A stretch of 64,000 bases of DNA, taken from NCBI RefSeq assembly GCF_036173125.1, contig NZ_CP108054.1:620001-684000 (forward strand), given 5' to 3'. Under the pieces are notes generated by a model, which did not search any database, was not told the origin of the DNA, and saw only the letters and a program-made list of their open reading frames with translations. Position numbers and translations under genes: made by a program. The stretch comes from Streptomyces sp. NBC_00286. Lineage in GTDB: Bacteria > Actinomycetota > Actinomycetes > Streptomycetales > Streptomycetaceae. Positions 18,683-27,146 of this stretch are shown here, piece after piece. Within the stretch, counting starts at the first letter, position 1. Each line of letters opens with the position of its first letter.

Positions 18683-19375
18683 TCAGGCCCCGTCGTGCTT
18701 GAGCCGCTCCTGGACCTGGGTGGCGATGACCGCGGCCTGGATGCGGCGCTCCACGCCGAGCTTGGCCAGTAGCCGGGAGATGTGGTTCTTGACAGTCTTC
18801 TCGGCGAGGTAGAGCCGCTGGCCGATCTGGCGGTTGGTCAGCCCTTCGCCGATCAGAGCGAGGATCTCCTGCTCCCGGCTGGTCAGGCCGGGCAGCGCGT
18901 CAGGTTCCTCTTCCTTCTGTTGGTCGTTGCGCAAGCGGGCCATCAGCCGGGTGGTGGCGCTCGGGTCGAGCAGGGACTGGCCCGCGGCGACCGTGCGGAC
19001 GGCGGAGACCAGGTCAGATCCCTGGATCTGCTTGAGCACGTAGCCGGAGGCTCCGGCCATGATCGAGTCCAGCAGAGCCTCTTCGTCGTCGAACGAGGTC
19101 AGCATCAGACAAGCCAGCTCCGGCATACGCGAGCGCAGTTCCCGGCACACGGTGATGCCGTCGCCGTCGGGCAGGCGGACGTCGAGCACGGCGACGTCCG
19201 GGCGCAGGGCAGGGACGCGCACCAGAGCCTGCTCGACATTGGCGGCCTCGCCAACCACGGTGATGTCCTCCTGGTCGTCCAGCAGGTCGTGCACCCCACG
19301 CCGTACGACCTCGTGGTCGTCCAGCAGAAAGACCCTGATCTGGGTCTTGGGGGTGGGCTGCTCGCTGTCCGTCAT
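18683..19375 (-). CDS. devR: DevR/DosR-family response regulator (NarL/LuxR type)
   Basis: A 230-residue response regulator. The receiver domain has the acidic pair LLDDHEV, the phospho-acceptor Asp in [10 protein letters not shown], Thr in [10 protein letters not shown] and Lys in GYVLKQIQG. The C-terminal LuxR helix-turn-helix reads [20 protein letters not shown], and the recognition part [20 protein letters not shown] is nearly that of M. tuberculosis DosR. It resembles Streptomyces OsdR, known to control dormancy and stress genes. The start has AGGAG upstream. The promoter region shared with the divergent USP gene has two DevR-type boxes, so autoregulation is likely. No kinase gene is adjacent; the DevS-like gene lies 28 kb away and is frameshifted. 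Confidence 0.95.
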   Translation of the reverse strand: MTDSEQPTPKTQIRVFLLDDHEVVRRGVHDLLDDQEDITVVGEAANVEQALVRVPALRPDVAVLDVRLPDGDGITVCRELRSRMPELACLMLTSFDDEEALLDSIMAGASGYVLKQIQGSDLVSAVRTVAAGQSLLDPSATTRLMARLRNDQQKEEEPDALPGLTSREQEILALIGEGLTNRQIGQRLYLAEKTVKNHISRLLAKLGVERRIQAAVIATQVQERLKHDGA

Positions 19376-19482
19376 CGACGGCTCCTGTCCTGCGTCGTCT
19401 GTCTCCCGCGCCGGGATCCGCCTGGCGGGCGGGACCGGTCGTCCCTGGGAGAGATCCTGCGGGATTCCGGGCCGAAGGGCCA

Positions 19483-19496
19483 GGGCCGATCGGCCC
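19483..19496. promoter_or_regulatory. Candidate DevR-type operator before devR
   Basis: GGGCCGATCGGCCC, flanked by A and T to make a perfect 16-bp palindrome (19482-19497), lies 107 bp before the devR start. It is the best-conserved example of the box. Confidence 0.7.
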
Positions 19497-19526
19497 TTTC
19501 CCCTGTGGCGGTTTCCCCTGTGGCGG
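19497..19526. repeat. Tandem 15-bp direct repeat between two operators
   Basis: Two adjacent perfect copies of TTTCCCCTGTGGCGG follow the devR-side box. The spacing between the two DevR-type boxes in this 320-bp divergent region has thereby been lengthened by one and a half helical turns. Confidence 0.8.
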
Positions 19527-19584
19527 TGCCGAATGCTGTGTGGGACGGACGGGCCCTGGCCGGCAGGGCCAAGCAGTCCGGATC

Positions 19585-19598
19585 GGGACCATCGGCCC
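19585..19598. promoter_or_regulatory. Candidate DevR-type operator before USP gene
   Basis: GGGACCATCGGCCC lies 97 bp before the plus-strand USP start. Confidence 0.65.
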
Positions 19599-19695
19599 CT
19601 GGAGTCGCGGCAGCCCTGTTGTGAGGCTCAGGGTGAGGGTCGGCGCAATCGTCCGCGGCCCGCTGGTCCCGTTTCGGACACGGAGGTCTCTTCCC

Positions 19696-20568
19696 ATGAT
19701 TCGCCCCATCACCGTCGGTCTGGACGGTTCCCCCGAGAGTCTGGCCGCCGCCGACTGGGCAGCCCGCGAGGCACAGCGCCGCGATCTGCCGCTGCATCTG
19801 GTGCACGCCTGGATCTGGCAGCCGCACGACGTGCCGGTCGCGCAGGACCTGGACACGCAGAAGCACTGGGCTCTGCGAATTCTGCGGGAGGCCGAGGAGG
19901 AGCTGCGCGGGCGGCATCCGGAACTGACGGTCAGCACCGAGCAGATCTCCGACACCGCGGCCGAGGTGCTGCTGGGCCAGGCGGAGAAGGCGGAGCTGCT
20001 GGTACTGGGCTCCAGCGGTCACAGCACCGTCGCCGGGTTCCTGCTCGGCTCCGTCGGCCAGCGCGTGCTCGCCCGGGCGAACAGCCCGGTAGTCATGGTG
20101 CGGGCGAACGCCCGCTCGGCCGCCAAGCACGACGGCGGGGAGGTCGTGGTCGGACTCCAGGACCTGGGCGGCCCGGCCGGGCCGCTGCTGGAGTTCGCCT
20201 TCGACGCGGCCGCCGCCCGCAGGACCACGCTGCGCGCCGTGCACGCGCCGAACCTGCCGCCGCTGTACGGATACGGCCCCGCAGTCGGCCGACTAGCCAG
20301 TCAGAATGGCGGCATTACAGGGCAGGCCGAGCAGGCTCTGTCCGAGGTGCTCGAGCCATGGCGCGAGAAGTATCCGCAGGTCCCGGTCGCCCACTCGGTC
20401 GATCTCGCCCGCGCGTCCGGCGTCGTTCTGCAGGCAGCCGCCCAGGCGGGACTGGTAGTGGTCGGCCGCAGGGTGCACCGACCCGCTCTCGGTATGCGTA
20501 TCGGGCCGGTCGCCCATGCCGTCCTGCACCACGCCGCTGCCCCGGTCGCCGTCGTCCCGCACGACTGA
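19696..20568 (+). CDS. Tandem-domain universal stress protein
   Basis: A 290-residue protein with two UspA domains. Domain 1 begins with ITVGLDGSPESLAAADWA and has the ATP loop GSSGHSTVAGFLLGSVGQ. Domain 2 ends with GRRVHRPALGMRIGPVAHA and VAVVPHD. GGAGG lies 9 nt before ATG 19696. It is divergent from devR, with a box for each. It belongs to the same subgroup as the USPs at 41403 and 58718 (ending in VPHD/VPHA), not to the subgroup at 3098/50462 (ending in VPQRV). Confidence 0.94.
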   Translation: MIRPITVGLDGSPESLAAADWAAREAQRRDLPLHLVHAWIWQPHDVPVAQDLDTQKHWALRILREAEEELRGRHPELTVSTEQISDTAAEVLLGQAEKAELLVLGSSGHSTVAGFLLGSVGQRVLARANSPVVMVRANARSAAKHDGGEVVVGLQDLGGPAGPLLEFAFDAAAARRTTLRAVHAPNLPPLYGYGPAVGRLASQNGGITGQAEQALSEVLEPWREKYPQVPVAHSVDLARASGVVLQAAAQAGLVVVGRRVHRPALGMRIGPVAHAVLHHAAAPVAVVPHD

Positions 20569-20591
20569 GGGCCGGATTCCGCACAGCTTGA

Positions 20592-20605
20592 GGGCCGAGC
20601 GGCCC
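20592..20605. promoter_or_regulatory. Candidate DevR-type operator before alcohol dehydrogenase
   Basis: GGGCCGAGCGGCCC, 91 bp before the adh start, in the short gap behind the USP gene. Confidence 0.6.
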
Positions 20606-20696
20606 CATAGGCGAGGACGTCCAGGACCTGCCCGCCGCGTCGGGGCCCGTTCGACGCTGGAACCGCACCGAACAGACAGAACTGAGGAGCATCAAA

Positions 20697-21707
20697 ATGA
20701 AGGCAGCAGTAGTCCGGTCGTTCGGCCAGCCGCTGGTGATCGAGGAGCGTCCCGATCCGGAGCCCGGCCCTGGCCAGGTCCGTGTCCGCCTGGAGGCGTC
20801 CGGGCTGTGCCACACCGACATCCACGCCGCGCACGGCGACTGGCCGGTCAAGCCGACGCCGCCGTTCGTGCCCGGCCACGAGGGCGTCGGCATCGTCGAG
20901 GCGCTCGGCCACGGCGTGACGCACCTGGCGGTCGGGCAGCGGGTGGCCGTGCCGTGGCTGGGCTGGGCCTGCGGGCGGTGCGAGCACTGCTTGTCGGGCT
21001 GGGAGACGCTGTGCGAGAAGCAGCAGAACACTGGCTACAGCGTGGACGGCGGCTACGCCGAGAAGATGCTCGCCCCGGCCGACTTCGCCGCTGTGGTCCC
21101 CGACGGCATCGACCCGCGCGACGCCGCCCCGCTGACCTGCGCCGGCGTGACCACGTACAAGGCGCTCAAGGTCGCCGGAGTCCGGCCGACCCAACTCGTC
21201 GTGATCTCCGGAGTCGGCGGGCTCGGCCACCTGGCCGTGCAGTACGCGAAGATCGCCGGAGCCACCGTCGCCGCGATCGACGTCACCGACGAGAAGCTCG
21301 AACTGGCCCGCGAGCTGGGCGCGGACATCCTCATCGACGCCCGCAAGGAGGACCCAGCGGAGGTCCTGAAGCAGCACGGCGGCGCCCACGCGGCGATCGC
21401 GCTGGCCGTCAACGAGCAGGCGTTCGCCTCCGTCTACGGCGGACTGCGGCGCGGCGGCAAGCTGGTCATGGTCGCCCTGCCCGCCGGCGGCACCATCAGC
21501 GTGCCGATCTTCGACACCGTCCTGAACGGCACCTCGGTCATCGGCTCGATCGTCGGCACCCGCCAGGATCTGGACGAGGTCTTCCAGCTCCACGCCGCCG
21601 GCCGCACCAAGGTGATCTACGAGACCCGCCCGCTGGACACCGTCAACGACTCCATCGCCGAGGTCCTGAACGGCCAGATCAAGGCACGCATCGTCTTCGA
21701 GATGTGA
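20697..21707 (+). CDS. adhP: Zinc-dependent alcohol dehydrogenase (AdhP type)
   Basis: A 336-residue medium-chain alcohol dehydrogenase. The catalytic zinc ligands are Cys in SGLCHTDIHAAHGDW and the His of PGHEGVGIVEALG. The structural-zinc lobe is CGRCEHCLSGWETLC, and the NAD-binding motif is ISGVGGLGHLAVQYAK. It interconverts primary alcohols and aldehydes, for example ethanol and acetaldehyde, re-oxidising NADH in fermentation. The ATG has GAGGAG upstream. It is followed by a stem-loop (21729-21753) and ppdK. Confidence 0.95.
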   Translation: MKAAVVRSFGQPLVIEERPDPEPGPGQVRVRLEASGLCHTDIHAAHGDWPVKPTPPFVPGHEGVGIVEALGHGVTHLAVGQRVAVPWLGWACGRCEHCLSGWETLCEKQQNTGYSVDGGYAEKMLAPADFAAVVPDGIDPRDAAPLTCAGVTTYKALKVAGVRPTQLVVISGVGGLGHLAVQYAKIAGATVAAIDVTDEKLELARELGADILIDARKEDPAEVLKQHGGAHAAIALAVNEQAFASVYGGLRRGGKLVMVALPAGGTISVPIFDTVLNGTSVIGSIVGTRQDLDEVFQLHAAGRTKVIYETRPLDTVNDSIAEVLNGQIKARIVFEM

Positions 21708-21728
21708 CCCACCCACCGCCTGGCCACC

Positions 21729-21753
21729 GCGTGCCGACCGCAGTACGGCACGC
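21729..21753. terminator. Stem-loop between adhP and ppdK
   Basis: GCGTGCCG and CGGCACGC form an 8-bp perfect stem with a 9-nt loop, 21 bp after adhP. It may terminate or attenuate transcription into ppdK, for which no separate box was found. Confidence 0.5.
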
Positions 21754-21807
21754 GGCAGACGGCCGGGCACCACGATTCCCCGGGAAGCCGGAAGGAAGAG
21801 CACCGTC

Positions 21808-24492
21808 ATGGTCCGTTACGTGTACGACTTCACCGTGGGCGGCCGTGACATGGCCGACCTGCTCGGCGGCAAGGGCGCCAACCTGGCCGAGATGACCCGC
21901 ATGGGCCTGCCGGTCCCGCCCGGCTTCACCGTCACCACCGAAGCCTGCCGCGCCTTCCTCACCACCGGCACCGAGCCGGACGGCCTGGCCCACGAGATCT
22001 CCGAGCACCTGACCACCCTGGAGGAGGCCGCCGGACGACGGCTGGGGCAGCCGGACGACCCGCTGCTGCTGTCCGTCCGCTCCGGTGCCCGGTTCTCCAT
22101 GCCCGGCATGATGGAGACGATCCTCGACATCGGCCTGAACGACGACTCCGTGCTCGGTCTGGCGAAGACCTCCGGGAACGAGCGCTTCGCCTGGGACTCC
22201 TACCGCCGCCTGGTGCAGATGTTCGGCAGCACCGTCATGGGTGTCGACAGCGCAGTGTTCGAGCAGGCCATGACGCAGCTCAAGGACCTGCGCGGCGCCC
22301 CGGACGATCTGCACCTGGACGCGGGCGACCTCGCCCAGCTCGTGGAGACGTACAAGAACCTGATCAAGCACGAGACCGGGGAGGACTTCCCCCAGCTCCC
22401 GGCCGAGCAGCTGCGCCGGGCAGTGCTGGCCGTCTTCGAGTCCTGGAACGGCGAGCGCGCCCGCCTCTACCGCCGCCGCGAACACATCCCGGACGACCTG
22501 GGCACCGCGGTCAACGTGCAGACGATGGTCTTCGGCAATCTCGGTCCCGATTCCGGCAGCGGCGTCGCCTTCACCCGTGACCCGGCCACCGGCGCCCGTG
22601 GCGTGTACGGCGACTACCTGTCCAACGCGCAGGGCGAGGACGTCGTCGCCGGGATCCGCAACACCGTGCCGCTGGACGAACTGGGTCGCCTGAACTCTCA
22701 GGCGTTCGCCCAACTCCGCGAGCACATGGGGACGTTGGAGACCCATTACCGGGACCTGTGCGACATCGAGTTCACCATCGAGCGCGGCAGGCTGTGGATG
22801 CTGCAGACCCGGGTGGGCAAGCGCACCGCCGAGGCCGCGTTCGCCATCGCCGCCGAGCTGGTCGACGAGGGGCTCATCAGCGCGGACGAAGGGCTGGCGC
22901 GCGTCAGTGGGGATGGGCTGGCCCGGCTGATGTTCCCCCGGTTCGACACCTCGGCCGTGGGCAACCCGCTCGCGCACGGCATCCCGGCCTCGCCGGGCGC
23001 CGCCGTCGGTGCCGTGGTGTTCGACTCCGCTGAGGCGGTCCGGCGTGCCTCCGCCGGGGAGAAGGTGGTCCTCGTACGGCAGGAGACCACACCCGACGAC
23101 CTGCCCGGCATGATCGCCGCTCAGGCCGTGCTGACCAGCCGCGGCGGCAAGACCAGCCACGCGGCCGTGGTGGCCCGCGGCATGGGCAAGGTCTGTGTGT
23201 GCGGGGCCGAAGAGATCACCGTGGACCCGCAGGGCCGCCGCTTCACCGTGGGCGCCACCACCGTCGAGGAGGGCACGGTCATCTCCGTCGACGGTTCGGA
23301 AGGCGCCGTCTATCCCGGCGCGGCTCCGCTGGTGGACTCGGCGGTGATGCGGTACTTCGAGACCGGCGAAGCCTCGGCCGGGCTGGTCGACGCCGTGGCC
23401 CACGCCATGCAACAAGCAGACGGCGTACGGCGGTTGGGCGTGCGGGCGAACGCCGACACCCCCGACGACGCCGCCCGCGCCCGCCGGTTCGGAGCCGAGG
23501 GCATCGGTCTGTGCCGAACCGAGCACATGTTCCTCGGCGACCGCAGGCAACTGATCGAGGCGATGATCCTGGCCCGCACCGACACCGAACGTGAACGGGC
23601 GCTGGCCGCGCTGCTGCCGCTCCAGCGGCAGGACTTCGTCGGCATCCTGGAGGCGATGGACGGCCTGCCGGTCACCATCCGCCTCCTCGACCCGCCCCTG
23701 CACGAGTTCCTGCCCGACCGCACCGAACTCGCCGTACGCCTCGCCGCCGCAGAGGCACACGGCAACCCGCCCAGCGCCCACGACTTCGAACTGCTCGACG
23801 CCGTCAACCGCATGCACGAGGAGAACCCGATGCTCGGCCTGCGCGGCGTACGCCTGGGCCTGGTGGCACCGGGACTGGTCGCCATGCAGGTACGGGCCAT
23901 CGCCGAGGCGGTCGTGGACCGCAAGCGCGCGGGCGGCGACCCGCGGGCGGAGATCATGGTCCCGCTCATCGACACGGTCGAGGAACTGCGGCTCGTGCGC
24001 GAGGAGGTGGAACAGGTACTGGCCGAGGTCAGCACGGAGTCCGGCGTCACCGTCGAGTGCCCGGTCGGCACGATGATCGAGCTGCCGCGGGCCGCGCTCA
24101 CGGCGGGCCGGATCGCCCAGGAGGCGCAGTTCTTCTCCTTCGGTACCAACGACCTGACCCAGACCACCTGGGGCTTCTCCCGCGACGACGTGGAGGCGGC
24201 GTTCTTCTCCGCCTATCTCGACAAGGGCATCTTCAAGGTGTCCCCGTTCGAGACGATCGACCGCGAAGGCGTGGGCCGCCTGGTCGAGATCGCGGTCGCC
24301 GAGGGCCGCGCCGCCCGGCCCGGCCTGAAGATCGGAGTCTGCGGCGAGCACGGCGGTGACCCTGAATCGGTGCACTTCTTCCACGCGGCGGGCCTCGACT
24401 ACGTCTCCTGCTCACCGTTCCGGGTCCCGGTCGCCCGCCTGGAGGCCGGTCGGGCCGCGCTGACCGAGACGGACGCCGGCGACAGCAGGTGA
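21808..24492 (+). CDS. ppdK: Pyruvate, phosphate dikinase
   Basis: An 894-residue, full-length PPDK. The N-terminal ATP-grasp domain has DLLGGKGANLAEMTRMGLP and SVRSGARFSMPGMMETILD. The swivelling domain has the phospho-carrier His451 in GGKTSHAAVVARG. The C-terminal PEP/pyruvate barrel has FFSFGTNDLTQTTWGFSRDD and the catalytic Cys845 in IGVCGEHGGDP. It interconverts pyruvate, ATP and phosphate with PEP, AMP and PPi. In a hypoxic setting it can make glycolysis PPi-dependent or restore PEP. GAAGGAAGAG precedes the ATG. Transcription probably comes from the adhP promoter. Confidence 0.96.
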   Translation: MVRYVYDFTVGGRDMADLLGGKGANLAEMTRMGLPVPPGFTVTTEACRAFLTTGTEPDGLAHEISEHLTTLEEAAGRRLGQPDDPLLLSVRSGARFSMPGMMETILDIGLNDDSVLGLAKTSGNERFAWDSYRRLVQMFGSTVMGVDSAVFEQAMTQLKDLRGAPDDLHLDAGDLAQLVETYKNLIKHETGEDFPQLPAEQLRRAVLAVFESWNGERARLYRRREHIPDDLGTAVNVQTMVFGNLGPDSGSGVAFTRDPATGARGVYGDYLSNAQGEDVVAGIRNTVPLDELGRLNSQAFAQLREHMGTLETHYRDLCDIEFTIERGRLWMLQTRVGKRTAEAAFAIAAELVDEGLISADEGLARVSGDGLARLMFPRFDTSAVGNPLAHGIPASPGAAVGAVVFDSAEAVRRASAGEKVVLVRQETTPDDLPGMIAAQAVLTSRGGKTSHAAVVARGMGKVCVCGAEEITVDPQGRRFTVGATTVEEGTVISVDGSEGAVYPGAAPLVDSAVMRYFETGEASAGLVDAVAHAMQQADGVRRLGVRANADTPDDAARARRFGAEGIGLCRTEHMFLGDRRQLIEAMILARTDTERERALAALLPLQRQDFVGILEAMDGLPVTIRLLDPPLHEFLPDRTELAVRLAAAEAHGNPPSAHDFELLDAVNRMHEENPMLGLRGVRLGLVAPGLVAMQVRAIAEAVVDRKRAGGDPRAEIMVPLIDTVEELRLVREEVEQVLAEVSTESGVTVECPVGTMIELPRAALTAGRIAQEAQFFSFGTNDLTQTTWGFSRDDVEAAFFSAYLDKGIFKVSPFETIDREGVGRLVEIAVAEGRAARPGLKIGVCGEHGGDPESVHFFHAAGLDYVSCSPFRVPVARLEAGRAALTETDAGDSR

Positions 24493-24626
24493 CACACCCC
24501 CGGAGGGCCGGAGCTGTAAGCCCGGCTTCGACCCTCCCGGCGGACTGCTTTGCCCGGATCCGGCGCAGGTCCGCCCCATCAGCGGGGTCGGCCGTGATCA
24601 CGCCGGGACCCACGGCCCGTGCGCCG

Positions 24627-24640
24627 AGGCCGATCGGCCC
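24627..24640. promoter_or_regulatory. Candidate DevR-type operator before RafS-like gene
   Basis: AGGCCGATCGGCCC contains the perfect 12-bp palindrome GGCCGATCGGCC and lies 69 bp before the start. A poorer copy, GGGACCCACGGCCC, is at 24605-24618. Confidence 0.65.
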
Positions 24641-24709
24641 TGGGGCCACGGCCGGTCTCGGCGAAAGGCTGGAGCCGGCAGAGAACGAGAACAAGAAGGA
24701 GTGGTCGGC

Positions 24710-25138
24710 ATGACTGGCAGGGACGCTGGAGCCCGGGATACCACGGCTGTTGTCCAGGTACGCGCCGAAGGGGAGGTCAGTGAGGAAGCCCTCGCGTACA
24801 CCCGTTCCAAGATCGGCGCTGTCGTGAACCGGCAGGGGCTGCCGGCGGTCACCGGCGAGGTGAGGATCGCCAAGGCGGCGGCCCATCACGCCGAGCACCC
24901 GTGGTCGGCCGTGGCCGACCTCCGGGTGGGCCGCACCGTCGTGGTCGTTCACGCGCAGGAGGCCACCAGCCAGGAAGTCACCGACCGGCTGCAGGACCGG
25001 CTGCGCCGTCAGGTGGAGCGAGCGGCCCAAGGGGGCAATGCCGCCCACCGGCCGGTCACCCCGCCCTGGCGCGGCGGGCAACCGGCCGAAGCCCCCGCGG
25101 GCCGCGACGCGGGACAGCAGGACACCCGCTCGGCGTGA
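24710..25138 (+). CDS. Ribosome hibernation factor-like protein (HPF/RafS N-terminal domain only)
   Basis: A 142-residue protein. Residues about 15-110 resemble the S30AE/HPF fold: VQVRAEGEVSEEALAYTRSK, the basic strand GEVRIAKAAAHH and the helix VTDRLQDRLRRQVERAA. The remaining 35 residues are a low-complexity Gly/Ala/Pro tail. Long HPF and mycobacterial RafS have a C-terminal dimerisation domain, which is absent here. RafS is DosR-controlled and stabilises ribosomes in hypoxic mycobacteria, so the role here is probably ribosome protection. The ATG at 24710 was chosen because AAGGAG is 8 nt upstream; GTG 24701 is an alternative. Confidence 0.7.
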   Translation: MTGRDAGARDTTAVVQVRAEGEVSEEALAYTRSKIGAVVNRQGLPAVTGEVRIAKAAAHHAEHPWSAVADLRVGRTVVVVHAQEATSQEVTDRLQDRLRRQVERAAQGGNAAHRPVTPPWRGGQPAEAPAGRDAGQQDTRSA

Positions 25139-25777
25139 CCCGCCCGGGCAGCGATCCGTGCAGGGCCTGGGGACCTCGGCGCCATTCGAGGAGTACCCAC
25201 TGCGCACTGGGCTGTGCAGACGAAAGCGCACAGAACGGCGCCTTCGGCCTCAACCAACGCCCACGCCGCTCGGCGCCGGAGCGTACGGAACTGGCCGGGT
25301 CCAGCCGGGCCGGACCGTCGCGGACCTCAGCCTCGGTGACGTTCGGCATCGCCGCCGCGCGCTGAGCGGCTGCCGCCGTCGTGACAGTGGGCGCGGTAAC
25401 TGTCGTACTCCGCTTGACGGTTGCAGTCCTTGTCGCCCCGCGGCGCGGCGGCCGGCCTTCCTGGCCTTCTGTGTGGCGGTTCCGTGCCCGGACCGAGTGG
25501 GGCCGAGGAGAGGGCGGTTCGGCCCGGGGACTCGGGACCAGTTGGCCCCAGCGCCATCGAGCCGGTGCGCGGGAGGCTGAAGAGGCATCGGGGGCCGGCT
25601 ACCCGGGACAGTCCAACGGGACAGCAGCGGCCGGACCGGCCGCCCTCACCCGCAAGTTCCGGCCCCCGATGCCCACCGCAGGAGCACGACGCCCTGCAAG
25701 GATCCGTCGGCCCGCAAGGGCCGTGCGCAAGGGACACCGATCGCGCTCCGCACGCACCAGTGTTGAAGGGAACTGCC
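25139..25777. other. 639-bp gap with two DevR-type boxes (25512-25525, 25534-25549)
   Basis: No gene is convincing here. GGGCGGTTCGGCCC at 25512-25525 and GGGACCAGTTGGCCCC at 25534-25549 are spaced about two helical turns apart, like the paired sites before the nitroreductase gene. They are 228 bp from the CBS-BON start, farther than usual, so the transcript may have a long leader. Confidence 0.55.
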
Positions 25778-26503
25778 ATGAAGACCTCCAAGGTCGGCGA
25801 AGTGATGACCGCCGAGGTCATCGAGGCCCGCCAGGAGACACCGTTCAAGGACGTGGCGCAGCTGCTGGCCCGGCACCGCATCAGCGGGCTGCCGGTCGTC
25901 GACGCCGACGACAAGGTCCTCGGCGTGATCTCCGAGACCGACCTGATACGTCGACAGGCGGCGAAGGCCGAACGGGACCGGGGAGGCCGCTTCCGGCTGC
26001 CGGCCCTGCGCCGGAAGGCACGCATCGCGCCCGCCAAGGCCCGCGCCATGACCGCCGGGCAGCTGATGTCGACACCCGCGATCACCGTGCACCCGGAACA
26101 ACCCGTCGCGGACGCCGCACGGGTCATGGAACGCCACCACATCGAACGACTGCCCGTGGTGGACGAGGAGGACCGTCTGATCGGCATCGCCACCCGTCGC
26201 GACCTGCTGCGGGTCTTCCTGCGCACCGACGAGGAGATCCGTCAGGAGATCATCGACGAAGTGTTGACCCGCGCCATGTGCCTGCCGCCCCACACCGTCA
26301 TCGTCTCCGTCCACGACGGCACGGCCACGCTGGAGGGACGCCTGGAACGCCGCAGCGACATCCCGCTGGTGGTCCAGCTGACCTGGCGGGTCGACGGCGT
26401 GGTAGGCGTGATGAACAGCCTGACCTTCCGCATCGACGACACGCGCCCGCCCGAGAAGCACCCCTCGCACCGGATAGCCCACCACTGGCTCCCCGAGCGG
26501 TAG
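25778..26503 (+). CDS. CBS-CBS-BON domain protein
   Basis: A 241-residue protein: CBS1 (residues 1-60, VGEVMTAEVIEARQETPFKD, SGLPVVDADDKVLGVISETD), a basic linker, CBS2 (90-150, AGQLMSTPAITVHPEQPVAD, RLPVVDEEDRLIGIATRRDL) and a C-terminal BON domain (VSVHDGTATLEGRLERRSD). CBS pairs sense adenine nucleotides; BON domains bind membranes or ligands. Related CBS proteins (HRP1/Rv2626c) are highly induced by DosR. AAGGG lies upstream of ATG 25778. The linker is longer and more basic than in the other three CBS-BON proteins of the window. Confidence 0.93.
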   Translation: MKTSKVGEVMTAEVIEARQETPFKDVAQLLARHRISGLPVVDADDKVLGVISETDLIRRQAAKAERDRGGRFRLPALRRKARIAPAKARAMTAGQLMSTPAITVHPEQPVADAARVMERHHIERLPVVDEEDRLIGIATRRDLLRVFLRTDEEIRQEIIDEVLTRAMCLPPHTVIVSVHDGTATLEGRLERRSDIPLVVQLTWRVDGVVGVMNSLTFRIDDTRPPEKHPSHRIAHHWLPER

Positions 26504-26599
26504 TCCCTGGCGCCGCTTCGGCGGCGTGCAGCGGACACGGCGGCCACGGCCGCCACGACGCCCCCTCGCCCGGCGATGCCCGCATCGTCGCCGATCTCG

Positions 26600-26830
26600 C
26601 TGAACCCCACCCAACCAGCCCGGGTGCCTGCCAGCTCGAACCGGGTCCGGGAACCTCCGAGCCCGTCCAGCGCCAGCCGGTGGAGCCGGCCCGCACTCCG
26701 GCCCGGCCCCACTTGGTGAACCACCGGTGCACGCTGAGCCCGGACGACCAACGACCAGTGGCAGCCGACGGCACGGGCAGCCTTCATGGCCACGAACACG
26801 ATCGCGGCCAGCACCTTCACGACTGACGAT
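26600..26830 (-). mobile_element. Degraded IS5-like transposase remnant
   Basis: Minus-strand pieces in different frames resemble the N-terminal part of IS5-group transposases: LAAIVFVAMKAARAVGCHWS (compare the usual AAIVYVATSGCTWRQLP), then VHRWFTKWGRAGV and RLHRLALDGLG. There is no continuous frame, catalytic triad or terminal repeat that I could find. It lies in the 643-bp gap between the CBS-BON gene and adhE. Confidence 0.45.
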
Positions 26831-26984
26831 TCTTGCCGGTCGGGTGACGCCCACGGTCGCGTTGACTACCACTTCGCTGAGTGCCGCGCCATAGACGAAG
26901 GCCTCCAGCCGGACCTTCGGATGCCCGCCCCAGTCCTCGATCCGGCGCACCTCGCCGTCAGGTGCCGACCTGCCCCGGCGATCC

Positions 26985-27019
26985 GGGGCCGGTCGGGCCC
27001 CGGCCGGGACCTTCGGCGC
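26985..27019. promoter_or_regulatory. Candidate DevR-type operator pair before adhE
   Basis: GGGGCCGGTCGGGCCCC (26985-27001) and GGGACCTTCGGCGC (27006-27019) are about 20 bp apart centre to centre and end 127 bp before the adhE start. Confidence 0.6.
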
Positions 27020-27146
27020 CTGGGTGGCGGCTCCCGCCTGCGAGACGGTGGTACTGGGAGCGGTACCGATCCCTCGCGATGCGCTCCTCACACGGCAAGT
27101 TGCCGGTCTTCCGGCCCATGACCTCGACGACGGAGGCGCAATCCCC

